The position numbers were made by a program, and so were the translations under genes. Source: JAUREX01 sp964472135 (GTDB lineage: Bacteria > Pseudomonadota > Alphaproteobacteria > Rhodobacterales > Rhodobacteraceae). Taken from it: 24,602 nucleotides of DNA. Below the pieces are notes generated by a model, which worked only from the letters and a program-made list of their open reading frames with translations, had not been told where the DNA came from and did no database searches. Within the stretch, counting starts at the first letter, position 1. Each line of letters begins with the position of its first letter. The stretch covers positions 1 to 24,602 of the forward strand of contig CAYYJB010000034.1 of assembly GCA_964472135.1 (NCBI GenBank), in the 5' to 3' direction. Below are positions 1 through 7,429 of this stretch, in pieces.

Positions 1-92
1 ACCGCGCCGCCCGGATAGCCGAACACCACCTCGACGCCCTGATCCTTCAGGGCCTGAACGACCATCTTCGCGCCGGTCATCGTCTGCGTCAT
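1..92 (-). CDS. ilvB: Acetolactate synthase large subunit (partial, N-terminus)
   Basis: Only the first 30 codons lie in the window; the gene runs off the left edge. The readable start, MTQTMTGAKMVVQALKDQGV, followed by a valine/phenylalanine strand and a GYPGGA motif, is the characteristic N-terminus of the ThDP-dependent large subunit of acetolactate (acetohydroxyacid) synthase, the first common enzyme of valine, leucine and isoleucine synthesis. The start is ATG at 92 because AGGAG lies six bases upstream; the ATG at 80 has no comparable site. It is transcribed away from yajC, from a promoter near 245-273, through a leader that contains a terminator-like hairpin (see that entry). Other ThDP enzymes of the family share parts of this motif, but the N-terminus fits acetolactate synthase best. 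Confidence 0.88.
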   Translation of the reverse strand, partial: MTQTMTGAKMVVQALKDQGVEVVFGYPGGA

Positions 93-110
93 CGTCTGCT
101 CCTGCGTTCT

Positions 111-144
111 CGCAACAAAAAGCCCCCGCTTCGGGGTCGGGGGC
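111..144 (-). terminator. Intrinsic-terminator-like hairpin in the ilvB leader (possible attenuator)
   Basis: Read on the minus strand, GCCCCCG (144-138) pairs perfectly with CGGGGGC (128-122) across a 9-base loop and is followed at once by TTTTTGTT. It sits about 20 bases before the ilvB ribosome site and about 95 bases after the predicted transcription start. No other minus-strand gene upstream could use it, so a role in controlling read-through into ilvB is the simplest reading. That role is inferred. Confidence 0.6.
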
Positions 145-244
145 GCAAGGGGTCGGGATCTCGGTCGATCACATGCCCGTGCGCCGGCCTCCTGCCACGA
201 TGTCTGTTGCTGCGTCCAAGGTTGCCCCCGCTGCGATGCGGCGG

Positions 245-273
245 ACACTAGGGTGGCCGGAGGCGGGCGTCAA
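245..273 (-). promoter_or_regulatory. Predicted sigma-70-type promoter of ilvB
   Basis: On the minus strand TTGACG (273-268) and TAGTGT (250-245) are separated by exactly 17 bases. The -35 is a near-perfect match and the -10 matches four of six positions. The start of transcription would fall near 238, giving a leader of about 145 bases before the ilvB ATG. Confidence 0.6.
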
Positions 274-417
274 CCGGCAAATTCGGCATTTTATGTCGCA
301 GGTGGCGGCAAATCTTTTCACTTGTTGCGCAAAAGGCGGCTCTGGCGTGCGATCCGGAAAAGAGGCACCCTCGATCTGGCCATGGGGGGGCGTATGCGGC
401 GCCGGTGCCTTCGCGCC

Positions 418-446
418 TTGCCTTCGATGACCCCGGCGGCTAGTTT
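418..446 (+). promoter_or_regulatory. Possible promoter of the yajC-secDF operon
   Basis: TTGCCT (418-423) and TAGTTT (441-446) are 17 bases apart, about 50 bases before the yajC start. The match is moderate, and no better candidate was seen between the ilvB promoter and yajC. The rest of the interval 274-417 shows nothing I can interpret. Confidence 0.35.
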
Positions 447-494
447 CCCGCGGCAATCCAAGGGTCGATGCCGCGACCTTTCAAGGAGTTCGAG

Positions 495-818
495 ATGTTC
501 GCAACACCCGCATTCGCACAAGCCGCCGGCGGCGGCACCGAGGCCTTCATGAGCTTCGTGCCCCTCATCCTCATCTTCGTCATCATGTATTTCCTGCTGA
601 TCCGCCCCCAGCAGAAGCGCGCCAAGGAGCACAAGGCCATGGTCGAGGCGCTGCGGCGGGGCGATCAGGTGCTGACGCAGGGCGGGATCATCGGCAAGGT
701 CTCGAAGGTCAAGGAAGACGGCGAGATCGAGGTCGAGATCGCCGAGGGCGTGCGGGTGCGGGTGATGCGCGCCACCATCGCGCAGGTGATGTCGAAGTCC
801 GAACCAGCCGCTTCGTGA
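495..818 (+). CDS. yajC: Preprotein translocase subunit YajC
   Basis: A 107-residue single-span inner-membrane protein of the YajC family, the accessory subunit that associates with SecD-SecF and the SecYEG channel. After a short periplasmic N-terminus (MFATPAFAQA) there is one hydrophobic segment at about residues 18-36, then the diagnostic RPQQKRAKEH cytoplasmic motif (37-47) and a small soluble domain with the GDQVLTQGGIIGKV signature (56-69). The start is placed at 495, not at the upstream in-frame ATG at 468, because AAGGAG (483-488) lies six bases before it and the resulting protein has normal family length. It is the first gene of a yajC-secD-secF operon; secD follows after 16 bases. 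Confidence 0.95.
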   Translation: MFATPAFAQAAGGGTEAFMSFVPLILIFVIMYFLLIRPQQKRAKEHKAMVEALRRGDQVLTQGGIIGKVSKVKEDGEIEVEIAEGVRVRVMRATIAQVMSKSEPAAS

Positions 819-834
819 CGGGCAGGGCGGGGGG

Positions 835-2505
835 ATGCTCCAGATCGCGACATGGAAGCGGGTCCTGATCTGGGCCATCTGCGCCGCGGGTCTGCTGGCG
901 GCCATCCCCAACCTTTTCTATTCGCGGGTCGAGGGCCACAACGACGCCGCCGCGGCGGTCGCGGCGCGGGGCGGCGATCCGACCCCGGCGGAGGCAGAGG
1001 CGATCGCGCGCTGGCCTGACCTGCTGCCCGGCACGCTGGTCAACCTCGGGCTCGACCTGCGGGGGGGCGCGCATCTGCTGGCCGAGGTTCAGCTTGCCGA
1101 TGTCTATGCGGGGCGGATGGATGGCATCTGGCCAGGCGTGCGCGATGCGCTGCGGGCCGAGCGCGACGCGATCGGCAGCTTTCGCCGGGTGGACAGCCTG
1201 CCCGGCACGCTGCGGATCGCGCTCTCTAACCCCGAGGGCATGACGCGCGCGCTCGAGATCGTGCGGGGGCTGGCGCGGCCGGTCGTGTCGCTGCTCGGGC
1301 CCTCGGGAGACGACCTCGAGGTGCGCGCCGAGGGGGCCGAGATCGTCGTCGCCCTGTCCGAAGCCGAGCAGGCCGCGACCGATGATCGCACCATGCGCCA
1401 GAGCCTCGAGATCATCCGCCGGCGGGTGGATGAGGTCGGGACGCGCGAACCCACGATCATGCGCCAGGGCGCCGACCGCATCCTGATCCAGGTGCCGGGC
1501 ATCGGGTCGGCGGCCGAGTTGAAGTCGATCATCGGCACCACCGCGCGTCTGACCTTCCACCCGGTCAAGCAGGCCGCGACGGCCGCCACCGCGCCCGCCC
1601 CCGACGGCGACACGCTGGTGCTGCCCTCGGCCGAGGCGGCCGATGCGGTCTATGTCCTTGAGGCCGCGCCGGTCGTGACGGGGGACGAGCTGGTCGACGC
1701 CCAGCCCGCCTTCGATCAGAACAACCGCCCGGCCGTCAGCTTTCGCTTCAATCCGACAGGGGCGCGCAGCTTTGGCGACTATACCGCCGCCAACATCGGC
1801 CAGCTTTTCGCCATCGTGCTCGATGACGAGGTGATCTCGGCGCCCGTCATCCAGTCGCACATCCCCGGCGGGTCGGGCATCATCACTGGAAATTTCACGG
1901 TCGAGGAATCGACCGAGCTTGCCGTGCTGCTGCGCGCGGGCGCGCTGCCGGCGCGGATGGAGTTCCTCGAGGAACGCACGATCGGGCCCGAGCTCGGCCA
2001 GGACAGCATCGACGCGGGGCGGATCGCGGCGGTCGTCTCGCTGCTCGCCGTCCTCGTGTTCATGGTGGCGAGCTATGGCTGGTTCGGCGTGATGGCGAAT
2101 GCCGCGCTCATGCTCAACATCGGGCTGCTGTTCGGGATGCTCTCGGCCATCGGCGCGACACTGACGCTGCCCGGGATCGCGGGCATCGTGCTCACGATCG
2201 GGATGGCGGTCGATGCCAACGTGCTCGTGTTCGAACGCATCCGCGAGGAACTCAAGACCGCGCGCGGCCCGGCGCGGGCGATCGAGCTTGGCTATGAAAA
2301 GGCGCTCTCGTCGATCATCGACGCGAACCTCACGACCTTTCTGATCGCGGTGATCCTCTTTGCCGTGGGCTCGGGGCCGGTCCGGGGGTTCTCGGTCACG
2401 CTCGGGCTCGGCATCTTCACCTCGGTCTTCACCGCCGTCTTCGTCACGCGCCTGATGATCGTGACATGGTTCGACTGGCGGCGGCCAAAGACGCTGACGG
2501 TCTAG
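835..2505 (+). CDS. secD: Protein translocase subunit SecD
   Basis: A 556-residue RND-superfamily membrane protein that works with SecF to use the proton gradient to pull exported proteins through SecYEG. There is an N-terminal membrane anchor at about residues 9-28, a periplasmic P1 region that begins with the family signature NLGLDLRGGAHLL (about 70-82), and a C-terminal block of five membrane segments from about residue 385. The proton-relay motif GMAVDANVLVFERIREE sits near 456-472. The length is typical for non-fused SecD. ATG 835 follows a GGGCGGGGGG ribosome site; the gene ends 9 bases before secF, so the two are surely co-transcribed and translated in step. Confidence 0.97.
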   Translation: MLQIATWKRVLIWAICAAGLLAAIPNLFYSRVEGHNDAAAAVAARGGDPTPAEAEAIARWPDLLPGTLVNLGLDLRGGAHLLAEVQLADVYAGRMDGIWPGVRDALRAERDAIGSFRRVDSLPGTLRIALSNPEGMTRALEIVRGLARPVVSLLGPSGDDLEVRAEGAEIVVALSEAEQAATDDRTMRQSLEIIRRRVDEVGTREPTIMRQGADRILIQVPGIGSAAELKSIIGTTARLTFHPVKQAATAATAPAPDGDTLVLPSAEAADAVYVLEAAPVVTGDELVDAQPAFDQNNRPAVSFRFNPTGARSFGDYTAANIGQLFAIVLDDEVISAPVIQSHIPGGSGIITGNFTVEESTELAVLLRAGALPARMEFLEERTIGPELGQDSIDAGRIAAVVSLLAVLVFMVASYGWFGVMANAALMLNIGLLFGMLSAIGATLTLPGIAGIVLTIGMAVDANVLVFERIREELKTARGPARAIELGYEKALSSIIDANLTTFLIAVILFAVGSGPVRGFSVTLGLGIFTSVFTAVFVTRLMIVTWFDWRRPKTLTV

Positions 2506-2514
2506 GGGGGCGCG

Positions 2515-3501
2515 ATGCGGCTGCGACTGGTGCGCGAAAAGACCTCGTTCGATTTCTTCCGCTTCTGGAGGGTCACCTTCGGGGCATCGGCTTTGGCGGT
2601 CGTCGCATCGATCGTGATCTTCGCGGTGCAGGGGCTGAATTTCGGCATCGACTTTCGCGGCGGCACCACGATCCGCACCGACGGCGCGGCCGAGATCGAC
2701 ATCGCCGCCTGGCGGGCGGCCATCGCCCCGCTCGGGCTCGGCGATGTCTCGATCACCGAGGTGTTCGATCCGGGCTTCGAGGCCGGGCGGCATGTGGCGA
2801 TGGTGCGGGTGCAGGCGCAGGAGGGGGCCGAGGCGACCTCGCCCGAGATGATCGCGGCGATCGAGGCGGCGCTCAGGACCATCGACCCGACACTGACCTT
2901 CCCCGCGGTCGAGAGCGTCGGCCCCAAGGTCTCGGGTGAGCTTGTCGTCTCGGCGCTGACGGCCGTGGGCCTGTCGCTGCTGGGCGTCATGGCCTATATC
3001 TGGGTCCGGTTCGAATGGCAGTTCGCGGTCGGGGCGGTGGCCGCGCTGATCCATGACGTCGTGCTGACGATCGGGATCTTCTCGCTCTTCCAGATCCGCT
3101 TCGATCTCGCGATCATCGCGGCGCTGCTGACGATCGTGGGCTATTCGATCAACGACACGGTCGTGGTCTTCGACCGCGTGCGCGAGAACCTCATCCGCTT
3201 CAAGCAGCGCGCCCTGACCGAGGTGCTGAACCTCTCGATCAACGACACCATGTCGCGCACGCTGATGACCTCGGGGACGACGCTGCTCGCGCTCGTGATC
3301 CTGCTCGTGCTCGGGGGCGACGTCATCCGCGGCTTCGTCTTCGCGATGACCTGGGGGATCGTGGTCGGCACCTATTCGTCGGTCTTCGTCGCCAGCCAGA
3401 TCCTCGTCTTTCTGGGCGTCAAGCGCGACTGGTCGAAGGGCGGCACGGCCGAGGGGCCGTCGGGGACCCGATTTGCCGGCAAGGACGGCACCGGCGCGTG
3501 A
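2515..3501 (+). CDS. secF: Protein translocase subunit SecF
   Basis: A 328-residue partner of SecD in the export motor. The N-terminus (DFFRFWRVTFG) leads into a first membrane segment at about residues 19-39, followed by the SecF signature LNFGIDFRGGTTIR (41-54). After a short periplasmic domain, five more hydrophobic segments start near residue 145. The conserved TM4 motif GYSINDTVVVFDRVREN lies near 209-225. The C-terminus is a polar cytoplasmic tail rich in Gly and Thr. The stop codon overlaps the GTG start of the next gene by four bases (GTGA), a sign of translational coupling. Confidence 0.97.
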   Translation: MRLRLVREKTSFDFFRFWRVTFGASALAVVASIVIFAVQGLNFGIDFRGGTTIRTDGAAEIDIAAWRAAIAPLGLGDVSITEVFDPGFEAGRHVAMVRVQAQEGAEATSPEMIAAIEAALRTIDPTLTFPAVESVGPKVSGELVVSALTAVGLSLLGVMAYIWVRFEWQFAVGAVAALIHDVVLTIGIFSLFQIRFDLAIIAALLTIVGYSINDTVVVFDRVRENLIRFKQRALTEVLNLSINDTMSRTLMTSGTTLLALVILLVLGGDVIRGFVFAMTWGIVVGTYSSVFVASQILVFLGVKRDWSKGGTAEGPSGTRFAGKDGTGA

Positions 3502-3851
3502 AGCTGACCGAGGTTTCCTTCGGGCGCGGCCTGCCGATCGATGGCTACGGGCCGGGGTTCTTTCGCGTCGCGGGCACCGTTCACCGCGGGGCGGTGCTGA
3601 TCGCGCCCGAGGCGGTGCTGCCCTGGGGCGGGTTTGCGGATCCGGCGGCGGTGCTGGCGCTCGCGGGGGCGATCGATGTCCTCTTCGTCGGGACGGGGGC
3701 CGAGATCGCGGCCATCCCGGCCGCCTTCCGCGCCCCGATCGAGGCCGCGGGGATCGGGGTCGAGATCATGAACACCCCCGCCGCCTGCCGCAGCCACAAC
3801 GTCTGCCTTGCCGAGGGGCGGCGCATCGCGGCCGCCCTCCTGCCCGTCTGA
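3498..3851 (+). CDS. Mth938-domain (NDUFAF3-like) protein
   Basis: A 117-residue soluble protein of the Mth938/DUF498 fold, which includes the mitochondrial complex I assembly factor NDUFAF3. Visible family marks are an early IDGYGPGFFRVAG stretch, a central LFVGTGAEIAAIP segment and a late GIGVEIMNTPAACRSHNVCLAEGRR segment (given here in part: MNTPAACRSHNV) followed by a short helix. It begins at GTG inside the secF stop, which fits the usual position of this gene after secF in Rhodobacterales. Its bacterial function is not established; I make no claim beyond the family. Confidence 0.85.
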   Translation: MKLTEVSFGRGLPIDGYGPGFFRVAGTVHRGAVLIAPEAVLPWGGFADPAAVLALAGAIDVLFVGTGAEIAAIPAAFRAPIEAAGIGVEIMNTPAACRSHNVCLAEGRRIAAALLPV

Positions 3852-3861
3852 GGGGCGGGGC

Positions 3862-3890
3862 TTTTCATTCGCGGCGCGCGCTCCTATAGC
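3862..3890 (+). promoter_or_regulatory. Predicted promoter of rnd
   Basis: TTTTCA (3862-3867) and TATAGC (3885-3890) are 17 bases apart in the 71-base gap before rnd. Each matches four of six consensus positions. The predicted transcription start is near 3897, leaving a leader of about 25 bases. Confidence 0.45.
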
Positions 3891-3922
3891 CCGGAAAACA
3901 CGCGCCGGCGAACGAGGCCCCG

Positions 3923-5107
3923 ATGGAGACGATCACGACGACCGAGGCGCTTGCGGCCTTCTGCGCGCGCGCCATGGCGGCCCCCTATGTGACGATCGAC
4001 ACCGAGTTCCTGCGCGAGCGCACCTACTGGTCGAAGCTCTGCCTCGTGCAACTCGCGCTGCCGGCCGAGGACGGCACGACCGACGGGCCGGCCGCCATCG
4101 TCGATCCGATCGCGGGCGAGGGGATGTCGCTTGCGCCGCTCTATGCGCTGCTTGCCCATCCCGGCACGGTCAAGGTCTTTCACGCCGCGCGGCAGGACAT
4201 CGAGATCTTCTTTGTCGAGGGCGGCGTCATGCCGGCGCCGCTGTTTGACACGCAGGTGGCCGCGATGGTCTGCGGCTTTGGCGAGCAGGCGGCCTATGAG
4301 ACGCTGGTGCGGCGCATCGCCAAGGCCAACCTCGACAAGACCTCGCGCTTCACCGACTGGTCGCGCCGGCCGCTGACGGGGGCGCAGCTTGATTACGCGC
4401 TGGCCGACGTCACGCATCTGCGCGTCATCTACGAATACCTCTCGGCCCGGCTCGGCAGCACGGGGCGCGGCGGCTGGGTCGCGGATGAGCTGGCGGTGCT
4501 GGCCGATCCGGCCACCTATCGCACCGACCCCGACGAGGCGTGGCTGCGCATCCGCACCCGCTCGGGCGCGCCGCGCTTTCTCGCGACGGTGCGCGAGCTT
4601 GCCAAGTTCCGCGAGGCCTATGCGCAGGCCCGCAACATCCCCCGCACCCGCGTCATCAAGGACGACGCGCTGCTCGAGGTGGCCTCGCTCAAGCCCGCGA
4701 CGCTCGACGATCTCTCTCGCGCCCGGCTCCTATTGCGCGAGGCGCGGCGGGGCGAGGTGGCCGAGGGGCTGCTCGCGGCGGTGCGGATCGCGCAGACGCT
4801 GCCGCCCGAGGCGCTGCCGAAGGGCGAGGATCCCGACCGCGACACCGCGCAGGTCAACCCCGCGCTCGCGGACCTCTTGCGCGTGCTGCTCAAGGCGCGC
4901 AGCGACGAATCGGGGGTGGCGGCGCGGCTGATCGCGTCGGCGGCCGACCTCGATGCGATCGCGGCGGGGCGGCGCGATGTCGCCGCGCTGGCGGGATGGC
5001 GGGCCGAGGTCTTCGGCGCCGATGCGCTGCGGCTCTGCAAGGGCGAGGTCGGCCTCGCCGCGCGCGGCCAGTCGGTGCGCGTCTTTGCGGTGCCCGCCCC
5101 GGCCTGA
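3923..5107 (+). CDS. rnd: Ribonuclease D
   Basis: A 394-residue 3'-5' exoribonuclease of the DEDDy group, which trims tRNA and other stable RNA 3' ends. The catalytic acids can be read: Asp26 and Glu28 in YVTIDTEF (ExoI), Asp92 in FHAARQDIEI (ExoII), and Tyr158 with Asp162 in LDYALADVTHL (ExoIII). A helical HRDC domain with RELAKFREAYAQARNIPR follows at about 220-290, and a second divergent helical region fills the C-terminus. Length is normal for the family. It has its own promoter (see entry) and ends four bases before the convergent lipoprotein gene, with no terminator between them. Confidence 0.95.
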   Translation: METITTTEALAAFCARAMAAPYVTIDTEFLRERTYWSKLCLVQLALPAEDGTTDGPAAIVDPIAGEGMSLAPLYALLAHPGTVKVFHAARQDIEIFFVEGGVMPAPLFDTQVAAMVCGFGEQAAYETLVRRIAKANLDKTSRFTDWSRRPLTGAQLDYALADVTHLRVIYEYLSARLGSTGRGGWVADELAVLADPATYRTDPDEAWLRIRTRSGAPRFLATVRELAKFREAYAQARNIPRTRVIKDDALLEVASLKPATLDDLSRARLLLREARRGEVAEGLLAAVRIAQTLPPEALPKGEDPDRDTAQVNPALADLLRVLLKARSDESGVAARLIASAADLDAIAAGRRDVAALAGWRAEVFGADALRLCKGEVGLAARGQSVRVFAVPAPA

Positions 5108-5111
5108 GGTG

Positions 5112-5549
5112 TCAGCGGGTCAGGCTGCGGCTACCCGCGGTCGCCCGCACCTCGATCCGGGCGCCCTGAAGCGCGGCGTCGGGGATGAAGACGGCCGCGA
5201 CCACGCGCATCGTTCCCGCGCCCGGCGGCTGCCAGCCGACCAGCCGATAGGCCAGCACCCCCTCGGGCGCATCCGCAACGGGCAGGAGCGCGACATCCCA
5301 GCTGCCCGCCGGGGCACGCGCGGTCGCGCGCAGGATGATGCCGCCGGGCGTCGGATCGGCCGAAAGGGCCGTGACCTCAGGCAGAAGGGGGCGCGGATCG
5401 GCGGGGACGACGGGCAAGGCGACCTCGGCCTCATCCGCGGACCGGCCCCAGTTCGCGGGGTTGAGGCGCGACTCCGAGATCGTCGCGCATCCCCCGAGGG
5501 CAAGTGCCGCAATCATCGCCCAGGGGGCCGCCATCCGGTGCAGGGTCAT
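5112..5549 (-). CDS. Small predicted lipoprotein of unknown function
   Basis: A 145-residue protein that I do not recognise by family. The N-terminus is a clear lipoprotein signal: a basic start (MTLHRM), a hydrophobic core and the lipobox ALGGC with Cys21 as the lipidated residue; residue +2 is Ala, which favours the outer membrane if Lol rules apply. The mature part is Pro/Ala/Val-rich, with a likely beta-sandwich pattern (SWDVALLPV, GVLAYRLVGW, MRVVAAVFIP) and no Cys besides the lipidated one. ATG 5549 is chosen because GGAGG lies five bases upstream. It converges on rnd with a four-base gap and diverges from sufE. Confidence 0.75.
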   Translation of the reverse strand: MTLHRMAAPWAMIAALALGGCATISESRLNPANWGRSADEAEVALPVVPADPRPLLPEVTALSADPTPGGIILRATARAPAGSWDVALLPVADAPEGVLAYRLVGWQPPGAGTMRVVAAVFIPDAALQGARIEVRATAGSRSLTR

Positions 5550-5574
5550 GTCGTCCTCCGCGTTCAACCTGGAC

Positions 5575-5603
5575 ACGATAGCGCAGCGCGGCGGCCGCGA
5601 AAA
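5575..5603 (-). promoter_or_regulatory. Possible promoter of the lipoprotein gene
   Basis: On the minus strand TTTTCG (5603-5598) and TATCGT (5580-5575) are 17 bases apart. The -10 matches four of six positions, the -35 three. A start near 5568 would give a leader of only about 18 bases. Confidence 0.35.
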
Positions 5604-5669
5604 CCCTGCGCGCGTCTCTGGACCTCGGGCCGGCCAGCGCCTAGGTGAGAGGGGCAGGGGGATAGACCG

Positions 5670-6098
5670 ATGACGACCGCAGCCTTCGCCGACCTCGCCG
5701 AGACGATGGAGTTCCTCGAGGATTGGGAGGACCGCTATCGCCATATCGTCGAGCTCGGCCGGACCTTGCGCCCGATGCCGGCCGAGCTGAAGACCCCCGC
5801 GACCAAGGTCGAGGGCTGCGCGAGCCAGGTCTGGATCCAGCCGATGATCGAGGGGGCCGGGCCCGGCGCGCGCTTCGATTTTCTGGGCGACAGCGACGCG
5901 CTGATCGTGCGGGGGCTGATCGGCGTCATGCATGCGCTCTATGCGGGCCTGCCGGTGGCCGAGGTCGGCGCGGTCGATGCGCAGGGCGCGCTGGCGCGGC
6001 TCGGGCTTGACAGCCATCTTTCGGCGCAGCGCTCGAACGGGGTGCGGGCGATGGTCGGGCGCATCCGCGCGCTGGCGGCGGCGGCCGCGGCGGGCTGA
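5670..6098 (+). CDS. sufE: Cysteine desulfuration protein SufE
   Basis: A 142-residue sulfur-transfer protein. SufE accepts persulfide sulfur from the cysteine desulfurase SufS on a single conserved cysteine and passes it to the SufBCD scaffold for Fe-S cluster assembly. The acceptor cysteine is Cys50 in TKVEGCASQVW, the family signature; the N-terminal helix EDWEDRYRHIVELGRTL and the later FDFLGDSDALIVRGLI segment are also typical. The start ATG 5670 follows an AGGGGG ribosome site. No other suf genes are nearby, which is common for sufE in this group. The C-terminus is an alanine run. Confidence 0.94.
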   Translation: MTTAAFADLAETMEFLEDWEDRYRHIVELGRTLRPMPAELKTPATKVEGCASQVWIQPMIEGAGPGARFDFLGDSDALIVRGLIGVMHALYAGLPVAEVGAVDAQGALARLGLDSHLSAQRSNGVRAMVGRIRALAAAAAAG

Positions 6099-6107
6099 TC
6101 GGCCGGC

Positions 6108-6136
6108 TTGCCGCGCGGCCGGATTGGCCCTATCGC
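6108..6136 (+). promoter_or_regulatory. Possible promoter of the RidA-family gene
   Basis: TTGCCG (6108-6113) and TATCGC (6131-6136) are 17 bases apart, between the sufE stop and the next gene. The match is moderate, so this is a candidate only. Confidence 0.35.
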
Positions 6137-6166
6137 TGGGGCATCATCCCGCACGAGGTGTTCCCG

Positions 6167-6631
6167 ATGTCCCACCCCTTCGACGACGCGCTCGCGCGCC
6201 TCGGCCTGACCCTGCCTCCGGCCCCGGCGCCGGCCGCGAATTATGTGCCCCATGTGATCGCGGGCGGGATGCTCTATGTCTCGGGGCAGATCTCGCAATC
6301 GGGGGGGGCGCTGATCCGTGGCCGGCTGGGCGAGGACATGGACATCGAGGCCGGCGCCGCCGCGGCGCGGGCCTGCGCGCTCTCGATCCTCGCGCAGGCG
6401 CGCGCGGCCTGCGGGGGCGATTTCGGGCGCATCGCGCGGCTCGTGAAGCTCACGGGCTTCGTGGCCTCGACGCCTGATTTCATCGACCAGCCCAAGGTGG
6501 TGAACGGCGCCTCGGACCTCTTCGTGGCGGTGATGGGCGATGTGGGGCGGCATGCGCGCTCGGCCATTTCGGCGCCCTCGCTCCCGCTTGGCGTTGCGGT
6601 AGAGATCGAGGCGATCTTCGAGCTGGCCTGA
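6167..6631 (+). CDS. RidA family protein (YjgF/YER057c/UK114)
   Basis: A 154-residue member of the longer RidA branch. RidA proteins hydrolyse reactive enamine/imine intermediates made by PLP enzymes; whether this paralogue does so is inferred. Visible marks are the N-terminal strand MLYVSGQISQ (35-44), the helix AARACALSILAQARAACGG, the KLTGFVAST strand (94-102) and the C-terminal GRHARSAISAPSLPLGVAVE block, in which Arg131 is in the place of the catalytic arginine of active family members. ATG 6167 is preferred to the in-frame GTG at 6158 because GAGGTG (6155-6160), which contains that GTG, forms a ribosome site six bases before it. Confidence 0.88.
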   Translation: MSHPFDDALARLGLTLPPAPAPAANYVPHVIAGGMLYVSGQISQSGGALIRGRLGEDMDIEAGAAAARACALSILAQARAACGGDFGRIARLVKLTGFVASTPDFIDQPKVVNGASDLFVAVMGDVGRHARSAISAPSLPLGVAVEIEAIFELA

Positions 6632-6642
6632 GGGGGTCCGCG

Positions 6643-7407
6643 ATGTTGCGCCCGCCCCTGCCCGATGCGCTGCGCGCCCACCCGATCGCGCACCGCGCGC
6701 TGCACGATCTGGCGCGGGGCCGGCCCGAGAACAGCCGCGCCGCGATCCGTGCCGCCATCGCCGCGGGCTACGGAATCGAGATCGACCTGCAGCTGTCGGC
6801 CGATGGCCGGGCGATGGTCTTTCACGACGAGACGCTCGAACGGCTGACCGGGGCCGAGGGCCCGGTTGCGGGCCGGAGCGCGGCGGAGCTTGGCCGCATC
6901 GCGCTCCGCGGCGGGACCGAGACGATCCCGACGCTGGCCGAGGTGCTGGCCGAGGTGGCGGGGCGGGTGCCGCTCCTCATCGAGTTCAAGGACCAGACCG
7001 GCACCATGGGCCCCGAGGATCGCGGGCTCGAGGCCGCGGCGGCGGCGGATCTGGTGGGCTATGGCGGGCCCTGCGCGCTCATGTCCTTCAATCCGCATGC
7101 GGTGATGCGCCTTGCGCGTCTGGCGCCCGGGTTGGCCCGGGGCCTGACGACCTCGGCCTATGACCCGGCCGAGTGGGCGCCGCTTTCGCCCGAGACCTGC
7201 GACAGGCTGCGCGCCATTCCGGACTACGACGCCGCCGGGTGCAGCTTCATCTCGCATGAATGGGCCGATCTTGGGCGCCCGCGGGTGGCCGAGATCGCGG
7301 CGGCGGGCGGGGCGATCCTGTGCTGGACGATCCGCAGCCCGGCCGAGGAAGAGGCCGCCCGCCGCATCGCCTGCAATGTCACCTTCGAGGGCTATCTTCC
7401 CCGTTGA
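6643..7407 (+). CDS. Glycerophosphodiester phosphodiesterase family protein
   Basis: A 254-residue TIM-barrel enzyme expected to split glycerophosphodiesters into sn-glycerol-3-phosphate and an alcohol. The catalytic set is readable: His17-Arg18 in PIAHRAL, the PENS motif near 28-31, the metal-binding Glu46 and Asp48 in GIEIDLQLSADG, and His61 in MVFHDETLERLTG. Later strands include LLIEFKDQTG, the family's fourth-strand acid/lysine motif, and a closing ILCWTIRSP segment, comparable to the W-T-V motif of the family. No signal peptide is visible, so it should be cytoplasmic. ATG 6643 follows GAGGGGG. The substrate is not known from sequence. Confidence 0.9.
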   Translation: MLRPPLPDALRAHPIAHRALHDLARGRPENSRAAIRAAIAAGYGIEIDLQLSADGRAMVFHDETLERLTGAEGPVAGRSAAELGRIALRGGTETIPTLAEVLAEVAGRVPLLIEFKDQTGTMGPEDRGLEAAAAADLVGYGGPCALMSFNPHAVMRLARLAPGLARGLTTSAYDPAEWAPLSPETCDRLRAIPDYDAAGCSFISHEWADLGRPRVAEIAAAGGAILCWTIRSPAEEEAARRIACNVTFEGYLPR

Positions 7408-7429
7408 GGGCAAGCGGGGGCGGTCGGCG

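Noticed and set aside
170..219. A 16-codon leader-peptide frame (TTG to ATG-TGA) before ilvB
   Set aside because: It is poorly enriched in Ile, Val and Leu and has a weak ribosome site, so it is mentioned under the attenuator finding and not listed as a gene.
709..3054. A 781-codon open frame on the minus strand opposite secD and secF
   Set aside because: It is the antisense of clear SecD/SecF coding sequence, is rich in Arg, Asp, Gly and His as expected of reverse frames in G+C-rich DNA, and has no recognisable domain.
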